Shown here piece by piece: positions 33,677 through 44,365 of a stretch of 64,000 nt of DNA. A program made the translations under genes and the position numbers. The stretch covers positions 242,908,584 to 242,972,583 of the forward strand of contig NC_134570.1 of assembly GCF_050947875.1 (NCBI RefSeq). The letters run 5' to 3'. Within the stretch, counting starts at the first letter, position 1. Each line of letters starts with the position of its first letter. The DNA comes from Dermacentor variabilis. Its lineage: Eukaryota > Arthropoda > Arachnida > Ixodida > Ixodidae. The notes under the pieces were generated by a model. The model was given only the letters and a program-made list of their open reading frames with translations, had not been told where the DNA came from and made no database searches.

Positions 33677-34183
33677 GGAGGTTATTGGCAATCGAGCCAC
33701 TGAATTGGTTAACACGTACACCACGAAGATTATCAGACTTCACAATCTGGAAAGCTAGTGAATGGGAGTGGTGGGTTCTTCATTATTTATTACCATGCCT
33801 TCATGGCTTTTTGCCGGGTAAGTATGTCAGACATTCCAGTTTGCTTGTGGAGGGTGTCTATATACTTCTACTGGACACCGCCACTTCATATGACCATAAT
33901 GAGATCATCCGATCTTCTCTCGGAGTTTGTTGTGAGAACACAGTCTTTGTACGGATTGGGTGCAATGACATACAATGTACACCAAATTCTGTGTCTTCCT
34001 AAAAGTGTGGCTAAACTAGGACCTCATTGGTCGCATTCTTCATTTGTATTTGAAGGCGGAAATGGACTTCTTGTGAAATTGGTCAGCGGAGCTAATGATG
34101 TTCCTTTACAGATATTGGAACGTTATGTACTTGCTCGAAAGTTCCAGGCAGCTAAAGCTAGTTTAAAGCTTTCACCAGAAGCA
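33677..34183 (+). pseudogene. Exon-like fragment of a transposase-associated (DUF4218/tnp2-like) protein
   Basis: Preceded by an acceptor-type AAACAG and followed by a donor-type GTGAGT at 34184. In frame one it reads LNWLTRTPRRLSDFTIWKAS, then EWWVLHYLLPCLHGFLPGKY and SLLVEGVYILL. After a one-base frame change near 33910 it continues as DLLSEFVVRTQSLYG, MTYNVHQILCLPKSVAKLGP and HSSFVFEGGNGLLVKLVS. From memory, this order of blocks (WKASEW, LP..Y, TYNVHQ, GP.W..S.F.FE..NG) is that of animal proteins called transposase domain-containing, related to CACTA-associated families. It could be a piece of a transposon or of a domesticated gene. The frameshift argues for a broken copy. The Gypsy element sits 220 bases upstream, so earlier exons may be beyond it. 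No function is claimed. Confidence 0.55.
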
Positions 34184-36284
34184 GTGAGTTTCTTTTTTTT
34201 GGTGTATAGGAGAGGAGAGCTGGTCAGCAGACAGTTTTGTTAGGCACTGGAAAGCTGTGCCTGAACTTGGATGAAAATGAAAAACAGGCTGTAGTCCACA
34301 ACCGTGGCTGTGACTCAACAAGTGTCACTGAATATTACCAAATGATCATCAACCAATAAACATTCCACTCTCTCCAGTGCACTTGAACTATAAAGACTAA
34401 AAACAGGGCATTTGTCAGCTTCTCAGGTGCGTTTTTTTCTCATTTGTAGAATTCTTACTCGAGCAAATTCTTGTATAATTCTGAAATGCCAGAAACGATT
34501 TCCTGTTGAATTTCTCCATGCAAAGCACCTTTCAGTCTGCGTCAGAAGAGAGGAGCCACTAGTTTATGTAACACCCAGTGAAGTTATGCACCTTTGTGTG
34601 TTTATGGAAATATACCACAATATTTTTGTAGCGACAATACCAAACCTTTATGAAAAGACTAATTCCCGTGCTCAAGACATGGTAACGATGAACAGTATGT
34701 CTTCAGCCATGGTAAATGAATGTCTGGTAATAACAGGTTATAGCTTTAAGAAACAACAGTTGGTAACAGTGCACCACGCTTTGTGGCGTTCTGTAATAAT
34801 CAGATTTTTGATGTCTGAATATATTAAACAAGCTAGAGCCATCAAAATTCTAGACTGTTTATTTTTTCTTGCGATAGCTTCTTCTTTTCCTAATGAACCA
34901 GCTAGCCCGACTTGCCACTCTTCATTACTATGCTCTTGTTGAGCAAGTGCTTGGGGAATTGCATGGTCTGCAAGTTGGCAGTAGTGATGCAGCTGCTGAT
35001 GAACAATCGCAGTATCCAAAACATGACAATATTTTACAGGACTTATGCACGGTTTCGGGTTAATGTCCTTACATGTAGCGAAGGGCCCTACTTAACCAAA
35101 TGACTGCTTGAGTGGGTGATCACAGTGAACAAACAGTGCTTCACTAGCAGATGGTAAAGAGGTAAAGCTTCTCAGTATGTATGCAGAGGCATGGAAAGCA
35201 GTTGAATGTTAAGTGAGCAGTTATGCTACTTGATACAACAGCATCATTTTCACACCATGCATCTGTCTTCCTCACTTTATTTTCTCCTTTGACTCAATGT
35301 AGCTGGTGCAAGTTTATCCGTTAACTGTGGCGGCATGACTAAGACACTATCTTTTTTCTGAATGAAACAAGCAAACTCTGAAATTTTATTTTAACAGTGT
35401 ATGATGGTTTGAATCAGAGACTCCAAACAGTATATATGAAGCCTGTTGCTGATAGCCTTCTTTGCTGTCGTGTGCTGAAGGCTACACAGGTTAAACTGCT
35501 TTTGCACATTTCGACGTGTGGTGGCTGAACTAGCACCCAGTGAAGACTTGTGTCTTCTGATTTTGCAATATGTGCACTGATGTTTAGCTGTTTTTGTTCA
35601 TGAATATGTGGTTTTAAATATGGTAAATCCATGTTCTTACTCGAATAAGTTCTCAGATCTGTACTCACTTTTGCTTAAATAATATTGCTGTATTGTCATG
35701 TTCTGATGTATTACTGTAGATATTGTACCAATAGCGATGCATGTCTTGTTTCCTTGCTTCCTGTCAGTGTGCCATGCCAGTTTGTTCTTTTTGCACAAGC
35801 TCACTTGTGTTCTGTCACATATCACAACACTTTTGGGATGAATGCAAAAGTGCATAGTCTAGGGAAAATAGCTTCATATGAAGTTGTAGTATGATAAAAG
35901 CATGTGCCAATTAGACCTGACGTTCTATACAGCATCTGTGAGCACAAATGGGCATGGTGAAGTTGGTACTTCAGTCTGTGTTCTTATGTGCTCGTTTAAA
36001 TGTGGCTAAAGTTGCTTGCTTAGTCCTTAGATAACGGAGTGTAAAATAAACCCTAGTCATATTGGTAGTCATGTTGCTTGTGTCTTGTCCTTGTTCCTTT
36101 GTAGATGGATGCGTTAGCGCTGTTATATTTTTCAAATCAAGTATGCACCAACTAGCCCAGAAAGTAGCTTTAATGAAATCACGTTGGTAGTGTCTAATTT
36201 ATGGCATTCACAAACTCAGCCTGACATGTTAGAGCTACAGTTAGTGTCCACAGTATTGAAAGTGCTTTGGTTTGCTTTTGTAAA
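34184..36284. other. No clear gene; possible further exons
   Basis: AT-rich. A block near 34536-34640, flanked by AG and by GTAG, has a readable stretch but I could not connect it securely to the fragment upstream. The remainder looks non-coding. Confidence 0.4.
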
Positions 36285-36300
36285 TAAACTTAATTACAAC

Positions 36301-36955
36301 AGTAGGAATATACCTATGAAGAAAGGAGTCAGACAAGGAGACACAATCTCCCCAATGCTATTCAATGCGTGCTTGGAAGAAGTATTCAAGCTATTAAACT
36401 GGGAAGGTTTAGGAGTAAGGATTGATGGCGAACCCCTCAGAAACATTCGGTTTGCCGATGACATTGTTCTATTCAGCAACACTGCGGACGAGTTACAACA
36501 AATGATTGAAGACCTTAACAGAGAGAGTGTAAGAATGGGGCTGAAGATTAACATGCAGAAGACAAAGGTAATGATAAATAACCGGGCAAAAGAACAAGAG
36601 TTCAAGATCGCTAGTCAGCCTCTAGACTCTGTGAAGGCGTACATTTACCCAGGTCAACTAATCACAGGAAACCCTGACCATGAGAAGGAAATTCACAGAA
36701 GAATAAGAATGGGTTGGATTGCATACGGCAGACATCGTGAGCTCCTGACTTACCATTACAATTGAAAACGAAAGTATACAATCAGTGCATTTTACCGGCG
36801 CTGACATATGGCACAGAGACTTGGAAACTGACAAAGAAGCTTGAGAACAAGTTAAGGAGCGCGCAAAGAGTGATGGAACGAAGAATGCTAGGTATAACTT
36901 TAAGAGAAAGAAAGAGAGCAGTTTGGATAAGAGAGCAAACGGGTATAGATGATAT
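36301..36955 (+). pseudogene. RTE reverse transcriptase, second half
   Basis: Reads NIPMKKGVRQGDTISPMLFN, then RFADDIVLFSN (the catalytic FADD box at about 36450), MGLKINMQKTKVM and an RRIRMGW block. A frame change near 36750 moves the reading to KTKVYNQCILPALTYGTETW and MERRMLGITLRERKRA. The first half of reverse transcriptase and the endonuclease are missing. The catalytic residues are kept. Compared with 4231-5463 it is less damaged, with a single frame break before the LTR insertion, so it may be a younger copy or a separate subfamily. Confidence 0.85.
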
Positions 36956-37375
36956 TGACATGTGTACTTATATTTAATGGGCGACCACGTTTGGCCGCCT
37001 AACAAATGTTATCGCACAGCGCGGGACGCGTCTGCACGTATCCGAAGTTTCTGGAAAGTTATCGATGCTTCTATCCGCTGTCTGTTGTCGCCGAACCTTG
37101 TGTTATCTGATTTCATCGCGTGACTCGAATGTTGTAGAACGTTGTGGAAGGCATGGGGGTCCGAACGATTAGTCTGGAACATTCGATGACTGCTGTATAA
37201 AAGCCGACGCACTTGACCCGCTGATCAGATTTTCGACGATCGCCGACCGTGTTCGCCGCTATCGTTGTGCTATAAGTGTAGCCTGTTTTTGTGGGCACAG
37301 GTTCGCCCAATAAAAGTTAGTTTTGTCTTTCACAGTATTTGCTACTGTGTTCTTCAACGTCACCACCACGTGACA
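36956..37375 (+). mobile_element. Solo LTR with 4-bp TSD ATAT
   Basis: A 420-bp block begins TGACATGTG and ends CACGTGACA, and is flanked by ATAT (36952-36955 and 37376-37379). It contains TATAAAAG (37196-37203) and CAATAAAAG (37307-37315), the usual promoter and polyadenylation positions of an LTR. No internal region follows, so it is what remains after recombination between two LTRs. The family could be Gypsy or BEL; the sequence does not decide. It is the cleanest promoter-like unit in the window. Confidence 0.85.
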
Positions 37376-37620
37376 ATATTCTAATAGACATTGAGAGAAA
37401 AAAATGGTGCTGTGCAGGTCATGTAATGGTCAGATTAGACAACTGTTGGACCATTAGGGTGACAGAATCGGTACCAAGAGAAGGGAAGTCCAGTAGAGGA
37501 TGGCAGAAGACTAGGTGGTGCGCCAAAATGAGGAAATTTGCGGGTCCTAGTCAGAATCGGTTGGCGCAGGACAGGGGTAATTAGAGATCGCAGGGAGAGG
37601 CTTTCATCCTGCAGTGGACA
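37376..37620 (+). pseudogene. RTE C-terminal domain after the LTR
   Basis: Continues the interrupted copy: LIDIERKKWCCAGHVMVRLD, then NCWTIRVTESVPREGKSSRG and WQKTRWCAKMRKFAG. The frame then ends near 37584, and the (GAT)n tail follows at 37627. The block is the same domain as 4231-4470. Confidence 0.8.
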
Positions 37621-37650
37621 TAAATATGATGATGATGACGACGACAATGA

Positions 37651-38403
37651 CGACAGTAATCCTGTTTTGGATATGCATTAAATGTTGCACATCCATCTCG
37701 TAAAATTTGTAAATCTAATTTTGTATTAAAAGAACTGGAGCACACCTGCGACAAAAATGGGCTGATACTTTTCTCATGCAACTTCTCCAATGTAGTTTCA
37801 CAGACTAAGTAACGCTGCTGTGCTTTGAAAACGTGTGCTTTAATTTATGTTGAAACATGTTAAGGATAGTATATCTGCATACAAGCTGTAAAAAGTTTTG
37901 ATAGTTGCACAGTTTACGCACTTCATTTTTGTTTGATACTCTAATATCCCAACTGTGTTGGTTATCTGTTCACGTGGCAGGCAATGTATTCGGGTTTGTA
38001 TATTCAGTTCGTTTCAAAAACATCTCTTCAGCCATGCGGGCACCGGTGTGTGTGCTATTTCCAACATGCTTTATCAGTGCTTCAATTAGATTTCTGTATG
38101 TCGTATGATGATCTCTATCTGGGTTTAAAAGACTGATACATCATGCTATTTGGTCTTGTAGGCAGCACAGTGAGATCTATCTGCTGCCTACCAGCCTGGT
38201 AAAGAGTTCTATGGTTCAGGTAAGAATATATATCACTCTTAGAAGGACCCGTACAAGCTATACATATTCCGAAGAGACTTGTAGAAATTTCTATCAGTTT
38301 TTTTTTCGCTAGGGTAGTGATGTTAGGTTTTTAACTAGTGATAGCACTCCGAAAAGACATTAGTGGAGACATTGCCCCACTGGGCACGTGCAGCAGCTAA
38401 GCA
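37651..38403. other. No recognisable gene
   Basis: AT-rich, without supported coding. A (G)n run begins at about 38408 and leads into the repeat below. Confidence 0.45.
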
Positions 38404-38643
38404 CAGTGGGGGGGGGGGGGAGATATGGACTGGGCGCTGGCTTGCGAGAGCAAGGATGACGTGGTGTTGCAGCGGCGCCCTCTCCCCTCATGCAACACCT
38501 GGCGCGCTAGAGCGACGGCAGATGTACCCTTTCACCCACTCTGCTCTGTAGAGGCACGCTCGCAACATGGTCACAACCAATGGGATTTGAGGTTCCATTT
38601 TGCTGAGACGACAGACGCTGACTTTTTTGCTCAGTCGGCCATT
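38404..38643 (+). repeat. Dispersed repeat, copy 1 (partner 39780-39988)
   Basis: Shares in order GGGGAGATA-GGAC, GCGCCCTCTCCCCTCA, CAACACCTGG-GCGCTA, TACCCTTTCACCC, CCAATGGGATTTGAGGT and GACGACAGACGCTG with the partner. It includes a run of about 13 G (38408-38420) and a CCAAT box. Probably a promoter-type or terminal part of an unknown element. Confidence 0.75.
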
Positions 38644-39779
38644 TGTTTAGTCTGTTTGAACAGAAACAGACCTGCCAGAGTTTGGTTGTTTCACGACAAA
38701 ACACACAGTCATCAACAGAAAGTTTAGTCCTCTACGTTAAGTTCTCTGCAAGATCTAAAATAAGAAAAATCAAGGGCCTAAACACTCAGCATTGTGGCAT
38801 GCCAGAAGTGTCAAAAGACATTTGTGAATTGGAGTTGTTAACATACAAATTGTGTTTGGTCATGAAGAAAGATTCAGTGAATTTTAGTAATTGCATGTGG
38901 ATCAATATTAAGTTAGCTTATTCAGGAGAAGGAGGCAGTGGCACAATATAGCAGAATTTAAAACGCTAAAAGCATCCATTCAACGCAAGAACTAAGTTTA
39001 GAGGAGGAGATCAAGTTAGTGAACATAACAATATAGTTGTGTTTTTCGCGAGAGACAAGGTCTTATGGCAACCATGTTGACATTTGTTGTAGAAGTTTTG
39101 TGAAACAATTTAGGATTATTGTGGAAATTGAAATAAATGATGTGGCAGGGAGGCTTGGCGATTGAGGCCAGCAATTGTTCCACCCAAGTGTCTCTCATAA
39201 TATTACTGCAGTAGATCACCACGTGCATTCTGTTCTAGAAGCTTAAAAAGGAATGCTAATCTGTGTAATGCATCTGTCGAATGCCGACAACAGTATGATG
39301 CTGATGCGGTGACGATGGCATGATCGGCGATGGGATGACAATTCTAGAGTCATCACGATTGAGGCATAACGAGTTTGGGATGATGAGTGCATGCATGGCA
39401 ATGACTGCGTATCTACTACACAGCGTGAAGGCGGCAGCATCTGATGGCGTGATATTACAACTAATTTGAAGTGACAATGCAATGATGACGACAGATTGAA
39501 GACTGCGAATGGTGAACAATGATGCGTCCACTTGGAAACTAAAGAAAAACATATGAGGACAGGTAAGCATGTCTTATCTGAGTTGTGATTGCGAAAGCAT
39601 TAGTGCCCAATTGAACGCCGCTGAGCAGTCCTTCGAGTTTTGCGCTGCGAGTGATGTACCCTAGACCTACATTGGGCCCGAGCTAGCAAGCAGCAGCAGC
39701 CCGCGGCGCCTACACCGCATGCCAGAGACCAGGAAACAGCAGTGCCCACCAAGGCCGGCAGGCACGCGCTACAGCTAAG
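38644..39779. other. No recognisable gene
   Basis: Mixed sequence between the two copies of the repeat. Short frames are without motifs. No inverted ends were found joining the two copies into one element. Confidence 0.45.
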
Positions 39780-39988
39780 CCCAGTAGAGGGGGGAGATAC
39801 GGACCGGGCGGCGGCGACGCCCTCTCCCCTCACGCAACACCTGGTGCGCTATAGCGACAGCAGGCGTACCCTTTCACCCGCTCTGTTTCGTCGAGGCGCT
39901 CTCGTGACGTGGTCACAGCCAATGGGATTTGAGGTGCTGTTTCGCTGAGACGACAGACGCTGGATTTTCTGCTCAATGGGCCATTTGA
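39780..39988 (+). repeat. Dispersed repeat, copy 2
   Basis: Direct-orientation partner of 38404-38643, about 85% alike by eye, lacking a segment of about 30 bases present in copy 1. Both copies end with a GGCCATTTG phrase. Confidence 0.75.
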
Positions 39989-41077
39989 CGCTTTCGCATA
40001 AATGACGACGTGGATATGTTGAGCACGCATTCATGCTTCGTCTGCACGGACCGCCCTACCTGTGTACTTCTGGTACTGGGGCCAATTCTGTACCGTGCAA
40101 TACACTCAGCCATGGAGCACCCGCAACGATTAGGCGATAGGCAATAAACGCTGTGCTTTAAACATGCACCCATATAGTGCCCCAATATTGCAACCAACCG
40201 ATGCGCGCATAGTGAAGCGTCTGCACGGCCGCGTTTGCCACGTGGCCGTACTATGCGAGCGTGTGGCTGATATATTAATTGAGTAATCGAAAGACTGGTT
40301 CTGAATGCATTTACTAACCAATTTGAGTCCGCGGCACTTTTATGTACTGCTTTGAATAACTGCGTGTGGTACCGCGGTTCCCGCAGATTTTTTCTTGCCC
40401 GGTGCATGTGGCACGTACTTTAGCAGCAGCGGTCGGCGTTTGTCGATTAAAGCAATTTCATTTCAATTCTGCTCGATCGCCACTCGTGGCGGCTACAGCT
40501 GCTTATAGTTATACAGTACTTTGGTTATATAGTACAGAAAGTCTAGTTAATAAATTTTATTGGGATGTGAGGTTTTATTTTGTTAAATCGAGAACTTCGT
40601 CAAATTGAAACCACTTGATTAGATCATGCAACATGCCATAAAATTGATGCAAGAGCCAAAAATGTCGTTTTTGCCTACGTTCACACTTATTGTAGCATGT
40701 ACTCTGCCTTAACGGAAGAAACAATTAAACATTCTTAAGAGCTATATGTCAGTGATACTAAAATCACCAGAACTCAATTAGACCTACTATACCCACATTT
40801 TTCTTTTCAATTATGGCAAATCAGGCAAGATATTAGTTGATTCTAGGTTTTCAGTGCTCATGAATGTGACAGTGAAAGTATTGAATGGCATGTAGTGTAA
40901 TGCAACGTAAACAAGGACACAAGCAGAAACAAAACGCAGACATATTTAGGCGCTTGTGTCTGTGTTTCATTTCCTGTTGTGTTCTTTTTGCTGCGCTACA
41001 TTACATGTCGTTCCATGATGATCAACGAACAAGCCCACATTGCCACCCCCGTGTAGAGAACAGGAAATTTCGTTATA
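39989..41077. other. No recognisable gene; decayed TA-rich motif near 40500
   Basis: Around 40510-40610 are motifs (CAGTACTTTGGTTATATAG, AACTTCGTCAAATTGAAACC) similar to the ends of the element at 41078, which may be a relic of the same family. The rest is unassigned. Confidence 0.4.
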
Positions 41078-42175
41078 CAGTACTTAAAACTTGATATAAC
41101 AAAGTAGGTAAAATCGGCAATTCACTTCGTTATATAGAAATTTCATTGCATTGAAATTCGATCTGTTATGCAAATGAGTACAGTCGCCGATCGATTTTTG
41201 TTGCACGGAAAGGGGTCATGCAATTTTCCGAATTATTGGGCAATCGAAAAAAAGCAAGTTTGAATAAGAAAACAATTTTGACGAATATAGGAGCAAGCGC
41301 TGGATGATACGGTTTCATGCCACGTTGATATCTTCACATCAGCGGTATGAATTAAGTAACGCCATGCTTTCGCGTGCACTCCGCCCCCAAACGTCGCCCG
41401 GTCGCACTGCGATGACGCTATCATAAAGAGCGCCGGCAGCTGGGAGCGAATGCTTCGTCTGCTTCTCGTTCCAACGGGTCATCAAAACTCGAGATTGCGC
41501 AACCTTCAATACTAAACGTGCGGGAAAACAGCTTACATGATGCCACGCCGTCTTGGCATGCCCGCTCTTTCCACACGCAGCAGATTACCTCTAGAGCAGG
41601 GTGTGCGGCTGCGTATGCGCTCAGCCGCACTTACAGCTACGCGCAGTCATGGCCGAGACGCGCGCCAACTTACCCCCCCCCACACTCCGCCCCCTCGCGC
41701 GCGCTTGATCGTGTTATCGCGAGCTCGTTTTCCTCCCCCACTTTGCCATTGCTCGCGTGGGAAGGCGGCACTTATGAAGCCCCCATCTTTATTGTCTCAC
41801 CCTCGCACACTTTCACCCGCACCTAAAGCACAAGTGCGCGGGGCGCGATAGGATCTGATCGCACTTGGACTTAATTTATACGCAACATGATGCGGCTCCA
41901 AGCTGTTGTTCTTGTCGCGCTGCACGCAGTTTGAGAGGTGTGTTTGCAAGCAGCCGCTTGCAATTCAATTATTTGACTATCTGAGTCCGCGGAAGTTACC
42001 ATTGACTGTCTTGGCACTCCTCTGCAGCAGAAGCGAAATTTCGTTATATTGAAATTGCACACAAACACACTTCGTTATATTGAGGCTCTAAATGCATGGT
42101 GTTCTAAAGAGAAGAGGTTATGAAAAGTTAAATACTTCGTTATATCGAGGATTTCGTTATACTGAGGTTTAACTG
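41078..42175. mobile_element. Pogo/Tigger-like MITE, TA target sites
   Basis: The left end is CAGTACTTAAAACTTGATAT and the right end, reverse-complemented, is CAGTTAAACCTCAGTATAAC. Both are next to TA (41076-41077 and 42176-42177). TATAACGAA motifs recur near both ends (41093, 41129, 42043, 42070 and 42137), as in pogo-type elements. At 1098 bp with no transposase frame, it is non-autonomous. The interior is CpG-rich. Assignment to Tigger/pogo rests on the end motif and TA target, from memory. Confidence 0.6.
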
Positions 42176-42177
42176 TA

Positions 42178-43155
42178 TGGAGATTTGAATGTATATACCT
42201 TGTTGTGCAGCTCCTTGGGTCTTGGTTTCTATGACTATGACTCACATGACTCTGTATCTGTTGCGTAGAAAATCTCTCTCGCCCCGTTTCCCTCCCGTTC
42301 TCCTTTTGGAGTGGCCCCCTCTTGGTGCTATCCTTGTTCCACTCTTGGCCCACATCATTTCATAATCGAGGCAAGTAAGGCTACAGTTCCTTATGCGATG
42401 CAGCTCTGACATCATGCGTACCATACAGAATTGTACATGAGCCTGAGCCCATGCATAACCATTCTTCTGATCAAATGTTAATTTTTAGACCAACGTCCTT
42501 TCCTCTTGCATGACAGTTATCTCTGCTGTATTGTTGCTGCTCTCTCATGTATGTATACCAATAAATTATCTTAGTCAATTTCTTCCTGAACATTGAGTTC
42601 AATCTTTGCCAACTTAAGTGTGTGTTGAATGTTAATTTTTAAGACCTGTCTTCACAATCTGCCTCCACCTCATCCATTTTAGCATCCTCAATTCAGTTAC
42701 TTCTCCATCCTGACTTCTAGGTGACTTTATTAAAATTGTTTAGGTTCCATACAGTATTGCTGGTCACGTATTGTCTTATAGTTTTATTAGACAGTTAAAA
42801 TCTTCATATCTTCAACTTGACTGGAACCGGTGTAACATAAATATAATAATGCATCTTTTCAGTTTTTGCAAACTATGTAAATTCTGCTGATTCTGTGGGC
42901 TGTCCAATTTTTTCATGTTGGCGTTTTCAGTTACCATTGAACCAAGGTATCCATCCGTCTTCTCTATGGTTTACCCTCAAGGCTTCCCTTTCATCTACTC
43001 TGAGAAATTGGCATGTGGCTACCCGATGTGGGCAGCTTGCCTCGCAACACCTGCACATGCTCAGCTACTTTTGCCAACCTTTGTGCTAGATGTCAATCAG
43101 CATGAGCAAAGCAGCGAGAATGCAGAATTATAAAATTAAGGCAGAGGTTCGAGCA
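42178..43155. other. No recognisable gene
   Basis: AT-rich. The open frames at 42895-43133 have no known motif. Confidence 0.45.
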
Positions 43156-43159
43156 TTAA

Positions 43160-44361
43160 AGGGAAGCTGAAGAGTCTGTCGAATTCAATAAGACGCTCAT
43201 ATACGGATGCGGGAACCTTATAAACCATGTAGGTAAAATTTGGGTTTTTTTTCAATTAAGAGCGACGTAATCGTCGGTTAAAATTGCGCTGTAGCTCCGC
43301 CCCCCGTCGAATGCCGCGCGCTGCTGACGCTGACAATGCGAGAGGAGACCGGAAACCACGGTGTTGTGACATCAACTCTAGTGTTTTGTTCCTTCCCAGC
43401 CTGCGCGACCGTGCCTGACCGTGCTTGTTTCTGCGTGCGTGCCATCGTAATCTGCTTCGATCGGCCCTGCATTCCTTTGTTGGTGCGTCTGCATGTATGT
43501 AGAGTGGTAGTCAACGTGCGTTTGCATGTGCTGGAAAGCCGGCGCACGCCAGGACGCTACGCTCCCCCCTTCTTTCGCGCACAGCGAGAAACCGACCGTC
43601 TCACGTAGCCGACGGAATTCGCCGTCTTTATGACTTCGGTTACGAGTAGTGTGCGGATGGCGCACAGATGAAGGTCATTACACGTGCTGCATGAACTGGG
43701 AAGCTTTTCACGCGTTTAAACCGTCTTTGTAGATTGCCGACAGCTTTGGACAGCACACAAATGCCGACGATCGCATCCCCGCTTACGTTCCACGATGAGG
43801 CATGCAGGAACACAACACTACAGTTGTTTGACCGGAAACGAGCTCACTAGATCGGCGAAAGATCGGCGAGATCACTAGATCGCTTAGCAAAAAACATGCT
43901 CACCGAAGAGCATTTCCAACACGTGGAGATCCCAAGAGTTCGTTTTCGTTCGCGTCGAAAGCACTGCTCGCACCAGCATCGTTTGCTTCTTCGAGAGGCC
44001 GGCTCTTCGCAATCGGCTCGTACATGTAGGGAGTAACGCCAAACTCCTCAGAGAAACGCAGTCTCTCTAAATTTTCCATTACCTCTTAATTTTGCATTAC
44101 AGCACCAAACTACCTGGCACCGCGCTTCATGTGTAGCGGCAGCGGTCGGTCACTAGAGTTGACGTCACGAGGCGCCCGACCAATCACAGGCGGAAACGAG
44201 ACGCGCGAGCTGGGCGTGTCCGCTGCTGCACTTCTCGTCGAAATAAAATATATTTGCGCTTTCTTTCGCTCAATTTCGACACGATATTCGAATTCGGAGG
44301 GTTGAAAACCATTATGTACACATTTTCACTCATTTTTTCTGGAAAAACTTTCAGCTTCCCT
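43160..44361. mobile_element. MITE-like element with AGGGAAGCTGAA ends in TTAA target
   Basis: Begins AGGGAAGCTGAA at 43160 and ends with its exact inverse at 44350-44361, flanked by TTAA (43156-43159 and 44362-44365). TTAA targets are used by piggyBac- and Kolobok-type transposons. I do not choose between them. Length is 1202 bp, with a GC-rich interior and no transposase. Confidence 0.75.
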
Positions 44362-44365
44362 TTAA

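Larger units (their letters stand above)
36285..37650 (+). mobile_element. Second RTE LINE, split by a solo LTR
   Basis: A 5'-truncated plus-strand RTE copy with a GATGATGATGACGACGAC tail at 37627-37645. It is interrupted at 36956-37375 by a solo LTR with a 4-bp duplication. Taking the LTR away leaves the coding segment joined through DDILIDIE in frame. It is related to the copy at 4205-6760. Confidence 0.85.

Noticed and set aside
33814..33825. GGGTAAGTATG as a splice donor within the exon-like block
   Set aside because: The protein-family match continues through it, so it is unlikely to be used.
39973..40407. 144-codon minus-strand frame
   Set aside because: No motif, and overlaps a dispersed repeat. 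Probably chance.
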